Source: Acetobacter malorum
Lineage (GTDB): Bacteria > Pseudomonadota > Alphaproteobacteria > Acetobacterales > Acetobacteraceae
Assembly (NCBI RefSeq): GCF_002153605.1
Contig: NZ_JOPG01000003.1
Span: forward strand, 20,649-84,648
Direction: 5' to 3'
Length of the DNA: 64,000 nt
The position numbers were made by a program, and so were the translations under genes. Shown here piece after piece: positions 39,701 to 48,042 of the stretch (position 1 is the stretch's first letter; each line of letters opens with the position of its first letter). The notes under the pieces were generated by a model. It saw only the letters and a list, made by a program, of their open reading frames with translations, made no database searches and had not been told where the DNA came from.

Positions 39701-42700
39701 ACAGCTCAAAGGCGAGCTTCGCACGAAGTGGAAGCCGGAAGTGCTGAACCTGCCGCTGGAAAGCATGGTTCAGGAATGGCAGGAGTCCAAGGAAAAATGG
39801 ATTTTTGCCCGGTCTAAAATTCAGAAAGGCCTGCGCAAAAAGCTGGAGAGCCACACCACCGCCCTGCCGGACGAGTGTGAGGACGATCTGGTCCGTCTGG
39901 CAGCAATACAGGCACTGGAAAAGCAGCTAAAGGATGCACAACACCACACGGTTGTTGGACCAGTCTGGCAAGGTCTGGACACAGACTTCAGCAAGATTGA
40001 GGCGATGCATGCATGGGGGGCAAAAACGCGCTCGGCGCTGGCCGCCTGCGCGGGTGATACAGCCGCACTGCTGGCAGCCCGCACGCACCTGAACGCACTC
40101 CTGCGCGACGGGATGGATCTGCTACGCACCGGAGGTCCGGTCCATCACGCACTCACGGCATTTCAAGGCACTTTGGCTGAATGCCAGACCAGTCTGGAAG
40201 CGCTCGGCGCTCTGAGTGGGTCAGACGCGCTGGCGCTGGTCGAAAACAGCCAGCCGACATGGCCGGATACCATGACGGAAACCTTGCAGGCCTGGAAACA
40301 GTCCGCGCGAGACCTGAGAGACTGGTGCTCCTGGAAACATGCCTGCCAGGATGCTGTCCGGCTTGGCCTGACCCCGCTGATTACAGCCATTGAGCATGGT
40401 CTGGTGGCCTCACACGATGTCACGCGCGTGTTTGAAGCCAATTATGCCCGCTGGTGGGTGCGCTTTGCGATTGACCAGTCCCCTCTGCTGCGTGGCTTTG
40501 TTGCGGCAAAGCATGAAAAGCAGATTGAGCGGTTCCGCACGCTGGACCGCACATTGATGGAAATGTCCGTCAGGCTTATCCGCTCACAACTGGCCGGGCA
40601 GATCCCGGATGCCCGAACCCGCCAGACAGACCCGGAATACAAGGTGCTGACGCGGGAACTGGCCAAGAAAATGCAGCATCTTCCCATCCGGCAGCTGGCG
40701 GAAAAAATGCCCACGGCCCTGCGCCGCCTGACCCCTTGCCTGATGATGAGCCCGCTTTCCGTGGCGCAATATCTGCCTGCGGATGCCACAGCATTTGACC
40801 TCGTGATTTTCGATGAGGCCTCACAGATCCCGACATGGGATGCGATCGGGGCGATTGGCCGGGGTAAGCAGGTCATTGTCGTGGGTGACCCCAAGCAGCT
40901 CCCCCCCACAGACTTCTTTAACCGAACCGCCTCCGATACGGATGAGGTGATGGAAACCCAGACGTGCGATCTGGAATCCATTCTGGACGAGTGCCTCGGC
41001 GCAGGTGTGCCGCCCGTCAATCTTTCGTGGCATTATCGCAGCCGGCATGAAAGCCTGATCGCCTTTTCCAATCAGGCCTATTATGGCGGCCAGCTCATTA
41101 CCTTCCCGTCGCCCGTCACGAAGGACCAGGCGGTTTCCTTCCGTTTTGTGCCGGGTGGCGTCTATATGCGCGGCGCGGGTCGCACAAACCCGGTGGAAGC
41201 CCGTGCGGTTGTGGCGGAGGCGCTGCGCCTGCTGCAGGATGGCTCCGAGCGGTCTCTGGGCATCGTCACCTTCAATAGTGATCAGCAAACCCTGATTACG
41301 GATCTGATGGACAAGGCCCGGAGTGAAGACCCGGCCCTTGAGCGCTTCTTTAGTGATGACGCTGCGGAACCTGTTCTGATCCGCAATCTGGAAAACGTGC
41401 AGGGTGAAGAGCGTGATATCATGCTGTTCTCCCTCACCTACGGGCCGGATCAGGCTGGCAAAATTACTTTGAATTTTGGCCCGCTGAACCGCGATGGTGG
41501 GGAGCGCCGCTTAAACGTCGCCATCACCCGCGCTCGTGAGCGCCTGATTGTGTTCGGGTCTCTGCACGGAGACCAGATTGATATTGCCCGCACGCAGGCC
41601 GTCGGGGTGCATGACCTGCGCAAATTCCTCACCTTTGCTGAACATGGCGCTACCGCACTGGCGGGACTGCATGAAGGCTCTGTCGGGGACTTTGATAGTG
41701 ATTTTGAAAAGGAAGTGGCTGCGCTGCTCCGCCTGAAGGGCTGGCAGGTCGTACCGCAGATTGGCGTTTCCGGCTTCCGGGTTGATCTGGGCGTTGTGGA
41801 CCCGGACCGTCCGACCACCTTCCTTGCCGGGGTCGAATGCGATGGCGCGACGTATCATCGCAGCGCGACCGCGCGCGACCGCGACCGGCTGAGGCAGGCT
41901 GTTCTGGAAAATCTGGGCTGGACCATCCTCAGAATCTGGTCAACCGACTGGTGGACCAACGCTCAGCGCGAATGTGACCGGCTGGACAAAGCCCTGCATG
42001 CACTGCTGACCAAAATACGGGAAGAGCGTGCCGCGCAGGAAGAAGAGGAACACGCCCACGCTGCTCTCCTCCATGCTGAAACTGACCCTGCTGAGGCACA
42101 AGACGCTGCCCTGACGCAGGATGACGCTCAGGACCCGAAGGAGCATTCAGACCACCCTGATAACGCTGTATCCAATAAAACCACGTCAGGCGATCCGGGT
42201 CTTTACGCTCGGGCACCAGAGGGCCTACTGCCGCAGGCCAATCCGGTTTTACCGCGTAATGAACAGGAAACTTCTGAAGATCAGCCGGATGCAGTGCCCG
42301 ATCAGGCTTTGTTTTTCAAGGATACCTATACCCCGACGCTCATTCGCCTGATTCAGCAGGAAGTAAAGACACAGGGCCCGGTGCGGGAAGATCTGCTGGT
42401 GCAGTCCATCTCCCGCCAGCATGGCTTTGCTCGGGCGGGACGAGAAATCCGCGAGCGTCTTCAGGGACTGATCCCGGCATCCTTCCCGCGCACGCAGGAA
42501 GATGTCGGCACCTTTGTCTGGCCGGAAACAGTCTCGCCGGATGCGCCACTGGCTTTCAAAGCCCCGACCCCGCACGAAACGCTGGACCCGGCAACTGTGC
42601 CACTTGCCATGCTGGTCAGTCTGGCAAAAACACTCTTGCTGACCGGCCTGCCGGATGAGGAGCTCATCACCACCATGCGCAAAGCCTGCGGCATGGGGCG

Positions 42701-42776
42701 TATGGGAGCGGCAACACGAGCCCGGTTTGAAGCCGCTCTGGCACGCAGCCGCGCCCCGGAAAACAGTCCCTCCTGA
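36711..42776 (+). CDS. giant DUF4011/SF1 helicase/Vsr-like nuclease/DUF3320 protein, probable anti-phage defence
   Basis: One protein of 2021 residues. Order of parts: a beta-rich N-terminal region; a transglutaminase-like segment near 230-285 (RLATCLDTAVLFAACLEAVG, then GHAFTGFW, with Cys and His); DUF4011 from about 400 (LQRWCNRLLDMSGRNRLLNL); an SF1 helicase with Walker A GPPGTGKSQ (Lys736), Walker B FDEAS (D1368, E1369), GDPKQLPPT, HYRSRHE and VAITRARERL; a Vsr/MTES_1575-like nuclease with D1692 in FRVDLGV and E1709/D1711 in GVECDGATYH; a charged linker; and DUF3320. A GGAGAG site precedes the ATG. I recall this architecture as the reported single-gene defence type called hhe (DUF4011-helicase-Vsr), which should be checked. 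All catalytic motifs look intact. Confidence 0.85.
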   Translation: MDLEHTEEVSIVTETPQPAPVPAPPASPVLKVSLQDALNASLWENSVPVLLELALQNETDRSFSQIDVTVSSEPPVIRPRAWHLQQIDPGQFRTLKDLDLKLDGAFLSTQTEASRATVTFLATDKETGEELTRHTTDVRVLARNEWGGLSGIPDILAAFVMPNDPAIARILRSATEILKKEGLSSSLEGYQGSKERVWQQAQAIWCAICQLDLAYINPPASFIDYGQRVRLPSQIVEDRLATCLDTAVLFAACLEAVGIRPIIVLTQGHAFTGFWLAKLDAGVSVMQDLPALRNRLKLQDLAVFETTLVTAGRKPSFSVACEKGEANLRHAGEDEENTFREIIDIHRARLRRIHPLSCSLPSAPAEDQPDAEEPEAALPAFEPAPVLREDPQEVEEDKPSTPADRLQRWCNRLLDMSGRNRLLNLPRSDKQLIVVDCPNPSELENHLAAMRSGRLTKPLRFCPWPDMMDEGDPRQASLHHERHHEDAARAYAEEALGRNELLVSRKENQLQAALTELYRRARAAEHEGGSNVLFLTIGALAWTAEGRDKPYLAPLILIPVILERPSVKSGFVLRAHPDESRINATLLEMLQADYGLRFPALEGETLPEDESGLDVDRILELFRVGLRSVPGWEVRDYVTLTTLSFAKFLMWKDLQERSDKLRTSEVATRLLDGITAEDTEAAPLPRFFEVDGSLDEALVKADLICPMEADSSQLKAVARAASGESFVLIGPPGTGKSQTITNIIANTLAQNRTILFVAEKRTALEVVRNRLKQIGLAEFCLDLFSPKASKLAVLGQLEAAQTVLENFSPDEWDRSRQQLDQIRTELNNYVVVLHQKWRNGWTAYRAIGVTLRADDAQTLVIPLSWPDCNAHTAQDYQTLADTAENIASLYDRIGDVVQSPKLAGLEHVEWSPIWEGRLLDAVSAALASLSRLRTAAEDAARALGLGTSDLSLRRLRQLNILCGQLLKPEACAWAFPDTSQQTLDSLLAEKMPIARHAQLKGELRTKWKPEVLNLPLESMVQEWQESKEKWIFARSKIQKGLRKKLESHTTALPDECEDDLVRLAAIQALEKQLKDAQHHTVVGPVWQGLDTDFSKIEAMHAWGAKTRSALAACAGDTAALLAARTHLNALLRDGMDLLRTGGPVHHALTAFQGTLAECQTSLEALGALSGSDALALVENSQPTWPDTMTETLQAWKQSARDLRDWCSWKHACQDAVRLGLTPLITAIEHGLVASHDVTRVFEANYARWWVRFAIDQSPLLRGFVAAKHEKQIERFRTLDRTLMEMSVRLIRSQLAGQIPDARTRQTDPEYKVLTRELAKKMQHLPIRQLAEKMPTALRRLTPCLMMSPLSVAQYLPADATAFDLVIFDEASQIPTWDAIGAIGRGKQVIVVGDPKQLPPTDFFNRTASDTDEVMETQTCDLESILDECLGAGVPPVNLSWHYRSRHESLIAFSNQAYYGGQLITFPSPVTKDQAVSFRFVPGGVYMRGAGRTNPVEARAVVAEALRLLQDGSERSLGIVTFNSDQQTLITDLMDKARSEDPALERFFSDDAAEPVLIRNLENVQGEERDIMLFSLTYGPDQAGKITLNFGPLNRDGGERRLNVAITRARERLIVFGSLHGDQIDIARTQAVGVHDLRKFLTFAEHGATALAGLHEGSVGDFDSDFEKEVAALLRLKGWQVVPQIGVSGFRVDLGVVDPDRPTTFLAGVECDGATYHRSATARDRDRLRQAVLENLGWTILRIWSTDWWTNAQRECDRLDKALHALLTKIREERAAQEEEEHAHAALLHAETDPAEAQDAALTQDDAQDPKEHSDHPDNAVSNKTTSGDPGLYARAPEGLLPQANPVLPRNEQETSEDQPDAVPDQALFFKDTYTPTLIRLIQQEVKTQGPVREDLLVQSISRQHGFARAGREIRERLQGLIPASFPRTQEDVGTFVWPETVSPDAPLAFKAPTPHETLDPATVPLAMLVSLAKTLLLTGLPDEELITTMRKACGMGRMGAATRARFEAALARSRAPENSPS

Positions 42777-42787
42777 CTTAACTCCCT

Positions 42788-42832
42788 CTCCATCCGGAAG
42801 ACAGCATCAGAACAGCGATCTTTCGGATGGAG
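42788..42832 (+). other. inverted repeat between the giant gene and the GH15 gene
   Basis: CTCCATCCG and CGGATGGAG are perfect 9-bp arms with a 27-base loop, just after the stop codon. There is no T-run on the plus strand, so it may be a transcript-end stabiliser or a weak terminator. Confidence 0.4.
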
Positions 42833-42900
42833 CAACGGAACGCTTACACCCTGCACCCCGTTCAGACTGAAAAGTCTCTTCTTCTGCAAAGGGTGCCGGT

Positions 42901-44697
42901 ATGTCTCCTCACGACCTGTTTCCGCGCCGCATTCTTCCTCTTCCTATTGAAGACTACGCTCTGCTGGGGGATTGTCACACTGCGGCACTGACCGGGCGTG
43001 ACGGCACCATAGACTGGTTGTGCCTGCCACGGTTTGACAGCCCCGCCTGTCTGGCGGCGTTGCTGGGTAATGGAGAACATGGGCACTGGGCCTTACACCC
43101 GGCAGAACCCGTTCTGAGTGTGCAGCGTCGTTATCGTGATGACACGCTGATTTTAGAAACCACATTTACCACCCAAAATGGTGACGTAACATTGACGGAG
43201 TGCATGCCTGTTGAACAGGAGCACCGCACCCTGATCCGCTGTATTACGGCCGTCCGCGGACAAGTGCAGATGCGGTGCAGCCTGCGTCTGCGGTTTGATT
43301 ACGGGCAAACTATTCCGTGGGTTACCAGCCTGCCTGATGGAAGCGGCCTCTGCGCCATCGCGGGGCCGGATCAGGTCGTGTTACGCTCCACTGTGCCACT
43401 CCACGGGCAGCATCTGACGACAGAAGCCTTTTTCGAGTTGAAAGAAGGGCAGACAGAAACCTTCATCCTGCAACACGCTCTCTCGCATGAGCCTCTTCCC
43501 TCTAAGGTGGATGCAGAGGCTGCGCTCGCCCATACGGAGCAATGGTGGCGGGACTGGTGCTCACACTGCACCTATCAGGGACCATGGCGAGAGGCCGTTC
43601 TCCGCTCCCTGATTGTCCTCAAGGCGCTGACCTACGCGCCAACAGGCGGAATTATTGCGGCCCCCACGACATCTTTGCCTGAAGATCCGGGCGGTATCCG
43701 GAACTGGGATTATCGCTATTGCTGGTTGCGGGATGCCGCCCTGACCCTTTCCGCCTTTATTTCCTGTGGATACCACGCTGAGGCTCAGGCCTGGCGCGAC
43801 TGGCTCCATCGCAGCATTGCAGGAGATGCCAGCCAGATTCAGATCATGTATGGCCTCTGCGGGGAACGAAGTTTGCGGGAATGGACCGTTGAAACCCTGC
43901 CCGGCTACCACAACGCCGCACCTGTGCGCGTGGGTAATGCTGCATCGGATCAGGTGCAGCTCGATATTTACGGCATCATGACTCATGTCGCCCAGCTTGG
44001 GCGGGCTGCTGGTCTGAGCAACAGACATTCAGCGTGGGCGCTACAGACCCATCTCGTCAACTGGCTGCAAGCTATCTGGCAAAAACCAGATCAGGGCATC
44101 TGGGAGGTACGGGGCGGACCGAGACAGTTTGTGCATTCCAAAGTGATGGCCTGGCTCACATTTCAGGCCTCTTTGCAGGACATGGAACGCTACGGCCTCC
44201 CCGGCCCCAAAGAAAGCTGGACCCGGACCCGGGATGCTCTGCATACCGATATTTGTAAAAATGGTTTTAATAAAGACCTCGGGTGCTTTGTGCAGTTTTA
44301 TGGCGGCGATACTCTGGATGCCGCTTTACTGCTCATCCCCCGCGTAGGCTTCCTGCCGTATGATGACCCTCGCATTCAGCAGACAATTGCTATGATTGAA
44401 AAAAACCTGCTTCACCATGGCTTTCTGCAAAGATACAAAACTCACAACAATGTTGATGGTCTGAACTCCACAGAAGGTGCCTTTCTGGCCTGCACCTTCT
44501 GGCTGGCTGACGCCTATGCGCTGACAGGCCGGCGAGAAGATGCCGTTGCCTTATTTGAAAAACTGCTGAGTTTACGTAACGATGTTGGTTTGCTGGCTGA
44601 GGAGTATGATCCGCAGAACAACACTCAGCTGGGCAATTTCCCGCAAGGTTTTTCCCATCTGGCGCTTATTCACACAGCGTTGACGCTTGCCACTTAG
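42901..44697 (+). CDS. GH15-family glucoamylase/trehalase-like hydrolase
   Basis: Cytoplasmic glycoside hydrolase of 598 residues; no signal peptide. The N-terminal beta-sandwich starts LPIEDYALLGDCHTAALTGRDGTIDWLCLPRFDSPACLAALLG, the typical opening of bacterial GH15 proteins. The (alpha/alpha)6 barrel has GGIRNWDYRYCWLRDAALTL, and the catalytic acid lies in IWEVRGGPRQFVHSK (Glu near 403). The likely base is in LLAEEYDP (near 566), then NFPQGFSHLALI. Family members act on alpha-glucans or on trehalose; bacterial trehalases of this type occur widely, but substrate choice is not certain. AAAGGG precedes the ATG at good spacing. Confidence 0.88.
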   Translation: MSPHDLFPRRILPLPIEDYALLGDCHTAALTGRDGTIDWLCLPRFDSPACLAALLGNGEHGHWALHPAEPVLSVQRRYRDDTLILETTFTTQNGDVTLTECMPVEQEHRTLIRCITAVRGQVQMRCSLRLRFDYGQTIPWVTSLPDGSGLCAIAGPDQVVLRSTVPLHGQHLTTEAFFELKEGQTETFILQHALSHEPLPSKVDAEAALAHTEQWWRDWCSHCTYQGPWREAVLRSLIVLKALTYAPTGGIIAAPTTSLPEDPGGIRNWDYRYCWLRDAALTLSAFISCGYHAEAQAWRDWLHRSIAGDASQIQIMYGLCGERSLREWTVETLPGYHNAAPVRVGNAASDQVQLDIYGIMTHVAQLGRAAGLSNRHSAWALQTHLVNWLQAIWQKPDQGIWEVRGGPRQFVHSKVMAWLTFQASLQDMERYGLPGPKESWTRTRDALHTDICKNGFNKDLGCFVQFYGGDTLDAALLLIPRVGFLPYDDPRIQQTIAMIEKNLLHHGFLQRYKTHNNVDGLNSTEGAFLACTFWLADAYALTGRREDAVALFEKLLSLRNDVGLLAEEYDPQNNTQLGNFPQGFSHLALIHTALTLAT

Positions 44698-44773
44698 TGC
44701 TCCGGACGCTCTGCACCTTCATGTATTTTATAGTGATCCAGCAATAAGCACGGATTAGTGATCATAAACAAAT

Positions 44774-44827
44774 CGTATCATTTTGTTTTCGCATGTTGTC
44801 TATCCGGTACATGAATGCGATGATACT
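44774..44827. promoter_or_regulatory. nested inverted repeats upstream of the bphO-bphP unit
   Basis: GTATCAT (44775-44781) pairs with ATGATAC (44820-44826), and between them CGCAT pairs with ATGCG. The region is AT-rich and lies about 100-150 bp before the heme oxygenase start, so it may be a control site. No known consensus is matched. Confidence 0.35.
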
Positions 44828-44881
44828 TTTAGATTAACTGATACGCAGATCCTGCTGCCTGCCTTTTTCAAACCATGCAGG

Positions 44882-44910
44882 ACCCTCTGGCGTAGTCTTT
44901 TCCAGAGGGT
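44882..44910 (+). promoter_or_regulatory. perfect leader hairpin just before the heme oxygenase ribosome-binding site
   Basis: ACCCTCTGG and CCAGAGGGT form a perfect 9-bp stem with an 11-base loop, ending only two bases before the GAGG ribosome-binding sequence. There is no following T-run, so it is more likely a translation or RNA stability element than a terminator. Confidence 0.45.
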
Positions 44911-44922
44911 GCGAGGTTCGGT

Positions 44923-45493
44923 ATGCTTCATGACTCACGTCGTTTTTTTCTGCGTGACAAAACAGATGCCGACCACACAGAGCTGGACAGCCTGATCGGC
45001 CCGCTGACATCCGAGGCCACGTATCGCCGTTATCTCAAAAGCCTTGCCGCGTTCCGCGCTGGTGCTGAGCAAGCAATCAGCAGGGCCAGATGGCCGGAAA
45101 CCCTGTCCGGCTGGGCTCCGGTGTCCCTGAGTGCCATGATGCATGGCGGACCTGAAGGATCTGCAGGAAACACGTGCACCCATGCCCGATTTCCCGCCCC
45201 CAATGTCTGCCCCGGCACTTCTGGGTACGTTGTATGTTCTGGAAGGCTCCTCACTCGGAGCGCGCTTTCTGGCCAGACAGGTTGCCGCTTTGGGATACAC
45301 TCAGGATTTTGGAGCACGGCATCTGGCCATCCAGACAGCCTCTCCAGACAACTGGCAGCATTTTCTTCGTCTTCTGGATACCGCCCCTGAGTGGGATGCA
45401 GAAGCGGCAGCAGGCGCTGCACACACTCTTTTTCGCTATGCCATTGATGCCGTAAGGCGGACGGACAGCCTTACGGAAATATTTCATGGTTGA
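44923..45493 (+). pseudogene. bphO: heme oxygenase (BphO-like), interrupted by a frameshift
   Basis: Heme oxygenases open heme to biliverdin, the chromophore of bacteriophytochromes. The first frame gives LRDKTDADHTELDSLIG with the proximal His18 and continues through AFRAGAEQAISRARWPETLSGWAPVSLSAMM. The similarity then jumps to the next frame near 45140-45143, which reads MADLKDLQETRAP and then LGTLYVLEGSSLGARFL (the distal helix) to the end. The signal is one extra base, or a larger change, in GCCATGATGCATGGCG. Both halves are needed for a working enzyme. It may be a true mutation, a sequencing error, or a rare recoding event. The stop overlaps the bphP start by 8 bases. Confidence 0.75.
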
Positions 45494-48032
45494 ATTTGGT
45501 CAGGCAGATCTTACCAGTTGCGATAAAGAACCCATCCATATCCCCGGTAGTATTCAGCCACATGGCTGTTTGCTGGCGTGTGAGGGCGATACGTTCCGGG
45601 TTCGGCGTGTTTCCGCCAATGCCGCCACCATGCTGGGGCTGGACGGGCTGGCCCCAGGTGTTCTCCTTTCGGATTATCTGAGCGCAGATATGCTGCACGC
45701 CCTGCGCAATGCTCTGGCACATAGTCTTTCCCTTGGGCGACCGGCCTATATGTTTGGCGTCCATCTTGCCGGGGCCGCTGCATTCGATCTCTCAATCCAT
45801 GTCTCTGGCGATGATATTGTTATCGAATGCGAGCCTGAAGGTGCGCCGGAGGATAACAGCCAGTCCGTTGCCAACCTGCGAATGATGCTGGACCGCCTGC
45901 GCGATATATCAGACATGGAGACCCTCTTCCGGGCCGTGGTGCGTCTGATGCGCGGCATGCTGCATTATGACCGCGTGATGATCTATCGCTTTGACCCAGA
46001 CTGGTCCGGCAAAATTGTGGCCGAAGCACGCTCCTCCATTCTTGAGAGCTTTCTGGGGCAGCATTTCCCCAGTGCTGATATTCCAGTTCAGGCCAGAGAT
46101 CTTTATCGCCGTGCGCTGATCCGCATGATCGGCGATGTCAGCTATACCCCTGTACCCGTGCAGCAATTGCCGGGGCTTAGCGCGCTGGATATGTCCCTCT
46201 CCCAGTTACGCAGCGTCTCACCCATTCATTGCGAGTATCTGACCAACATGGGCGTGGGGGCATCCATGTCCATTTCCCTGATAGTAGACGGGAAGTTGTG
46301 GGGCATGATTGCCTGCCACAACTATTCCCCCAAAATTCTGACATTGGGTGAGCGCACAATCGTCAAGATTTTTGGTGAGTTTGTCGCGCTGCGGATTGTG
46401 GTGCTTCTCAGAACCAGCCGTTTGCAGGTCACTCAGCAGACCCACACCCTGATTGAAAATTTTTTGAGAGAGGCTGTCCCGATGTCGGACATGCCCTCTT
46501 ACCTGCGTCAGCATATTGCCGATCTGGCCCCCCTCATCCCCAGCGACGGGATCGGGTTATGGATCAACGGGCAATGGACAACGCATGGCACAGCCCCCTC
46601 CGCGCCTGATGTCGTGCTGGGTCTGGTCTCCATCGCGCATGAACGTGCCGGCCACCATATCTGGCATACGGACCATCTGACTGGCATCACCACCGATTCT
46701 GCGGCTCTCTTGCCAGACGTGGCTGGTGTGATGATCATCCCGATCTCGGCCCAGCCGAAGGATTATGTCTTCCTGTTCCGGCGCGAAATTCTCCAGACAC
46801 TGAACTGGGGCGGTGACCCGAACAAAACCTATGTGAACGGTCCTCTTGGCCCGCGCCTGACCCCCCGCACCAGCTTTGCTATCTGGAAAGAAGAGGTGCA
46901 GAAAAAATGCCTCCCCTGGACGGATAATAATCTGGAAGCTGCCGGGCTCGTCCGTTCCGGGCTGATTGAAGTGATGGGCGCCTATCACCAGCAGCAGTTG
47001 AAGGAGCGTTCTCAGGCCGACACGCGCCAGCGGATGCTGAATGAAGAACTCAGCCACCGGGTGAAAAATATTCTCGCGGTCGTGCAGTCCCTCATGGCGC
47101 GGCCCGTGCCGGAAGGCCGCACGATGCAGGAACATTTTGTTGTGCTGCAAGGCCGTGTGAAGGCTCTGGCTACTGCGCATGATCAGGTGGTGCGTACGGA
47201 CGGGGGCGGCCTGCTCTACCCCCTTCTGGAAGCCGAACTGGCCCCGTATCGTCTCCAGTCGGATACCATCACGCTTTCTGGCCCGCAGATCTGGCTAACA
47301 GGGCGTGCCTTGTCCGTCATGGCGCTGATTGTGCATGAACTGGCAACCAATGCCGCAAAATATGGGGCTTTCTCCAATCGGGAAGGCCGCCTGCATATCT
47401 CATGGTGGCAGGATGACATAACGCAGGACTGGGTAATCACCTGGCAGGAAACTGGCGGCCCACCCATTACGAGGTCTGACAGCAAAGGCTTTGGTTCCAT
47501 TTTGCTGGACCGGGCTGTTCCGCATGAGTTGCATGGCAAAACAATAAAAGAATTTCGAACGGAAGGGCTTTTCATCCGTTTTGATCTTCCCAGCCACCAT
47601 GCTGAGTTGATCACACAGGAGAACAACACCATGCAGGCACCCCTGAAAGCAGAAGTCATGCAGGCAGACCGCATGCAGTTGCAGAACAAGAGTATCCTGA
47701 TTGTGGAAGATCAGCTTCTGATTGCCATGGATGTTGAACAGGCTCTGGCAGACCACGGGCTTTCGGATGTGCGTACAGTCTCTTCCGTTTACGAAGCCCT
47801 GCAGGCCATTCGGACCCACCCCCCTGATCTTGCTTTGCTGGATTTCAATCTGGGAGATGAAACATCGACCGATGTGGCCCGCACGCTGCGGGAAAGAGGC
47901 ATCCCGTTTCTGTTTGCCACGGGGTATGCTGACCACTCCATGATCCCTACGGAATTTCAGGACATGCCGGTGGTCCGCAAGCCCTATGCGCCAGCAACCC
48001 TGATCCGGGAAATGGAAAAACTTATCGGCTGA
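45486..48032 (+). CDS. bphP: bacteriophytochrome histidine kinase fused to a receiver domain
   Basis: Red/far-red photoreceptor kinase of 848 residues. The PAS domain carries the biliverdin-linking Cys12 in LTSCDKEPIHIPGSIQPHG. The GAF domain has FPSADIPVQARDLY (the PASDIP-type motif) and LRSVSPIHCEYLTNMGV. The PHY domain has the tongue motif PRTSF (near 458-462). An HWE/HisKA_2 kinase follows (LSHRVKNILAVVQSLMAR, His near 524), then an ATPase domain (HELATNAAKYGAFSN). A receiver ends it (IVEDQLLIAMD, phospho-acceptor Asp near 786 in LLDFNLGD). The start overlaps the heme oxygenase gene as ATGGTTGA, so translation is coupled. Output and target are not evident. Confidence 0.93.
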   Translation: MVEFGQADLTSCDKEPIHIPGSIQPHGCLLACEGDTFRVRRVSANAATMLGLDGLAPGVLLSDYLSADMLHALRNALAHSLSLGRPAYMFGVHLAGAAAFDLSIHVSGDDIVIECEPEGAPEDNSQSVANLRMMLDRLRDISDMETLFRAVVRLMRGMLHYDRVMIYRFDPDWSGKIVAEARSSILESFLGQHFPSADIPVQARDLYRRALIRMIGDVSYTPVPVQQLPGLSALDMSLSQLRSVSPIHCEYLTNMGVGASMSISLIVDGKLWGMIACHNYSPKILTLGERTIVKIFGEFVALRIVVLLRTSRLQVTQQTHTLIENFLREAVPMSDMPSYLRQHIADLAPLIPSDGIGLWINGQWTTHGTAPSAPDVVLGLVSIAHERAGHHIWHTDHLTGITTDSAALLPDVAGVMIIPISAQPKDYVFLFRREILQTLNWGGDPNKTYVNGPLGPRLTPRTSFAIWKEEVQKKCLPWTDNNLEAAGLVRSGLIEVMGAYHQQQLKERSQADTRQRMLNEELSHRVKNILAVVQSLMARPVPEGRTMQEHFVVLQGRVKALATAHDQVVRTDGGGLLYPLLEAELAPYRLQSDTITLSGPQIWLTGRALSVMALIVHELATNAAKYGAFSNREGRLHISWWQDDITQDWVITWQETGGPPITRSDSKGFGSILLDRAVPHELHGKTIKEFRTEGLFIRFDLPSHHAELITQENNTMQAPLKAEVMQADRMQLQNKSILIVEDQLLIAMDVEQALADHGLSDVRTVSSVYEALQAIRTHPPDLALLDFNLGDETSTDVARTLRERGIPFLFATGYADHSMIPTEFQDMPVVRKPYAPATLIREMEKLIG
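47631..48032 (+). other. internal in-frame translation start giving a free receiver domain
   Basis: Inside bphP, in frame, AGGAG lies about nine bases before an ATG at 47631 at the boundary between kinase and receiver. Translation from here would give a 133-residue stand-alone response regulator (MQAPLKAEVMQ..., then ILIVEDQLLIAMD). It looks like the old start of a separate response regulator gene fused by loss of a stop codon. Confidence 0.5.
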
Positions 48033-48042
48033 GGCGTCTTTT

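Noticed and set aside
44775..44826. Treating the nested inverted repeats before bphO as a LuxR- or PpsR-type operator
   Set aside because: The arms do not match a known consensus (for example TGT-N12-ACA), so only an unnamed candidate site is reported.
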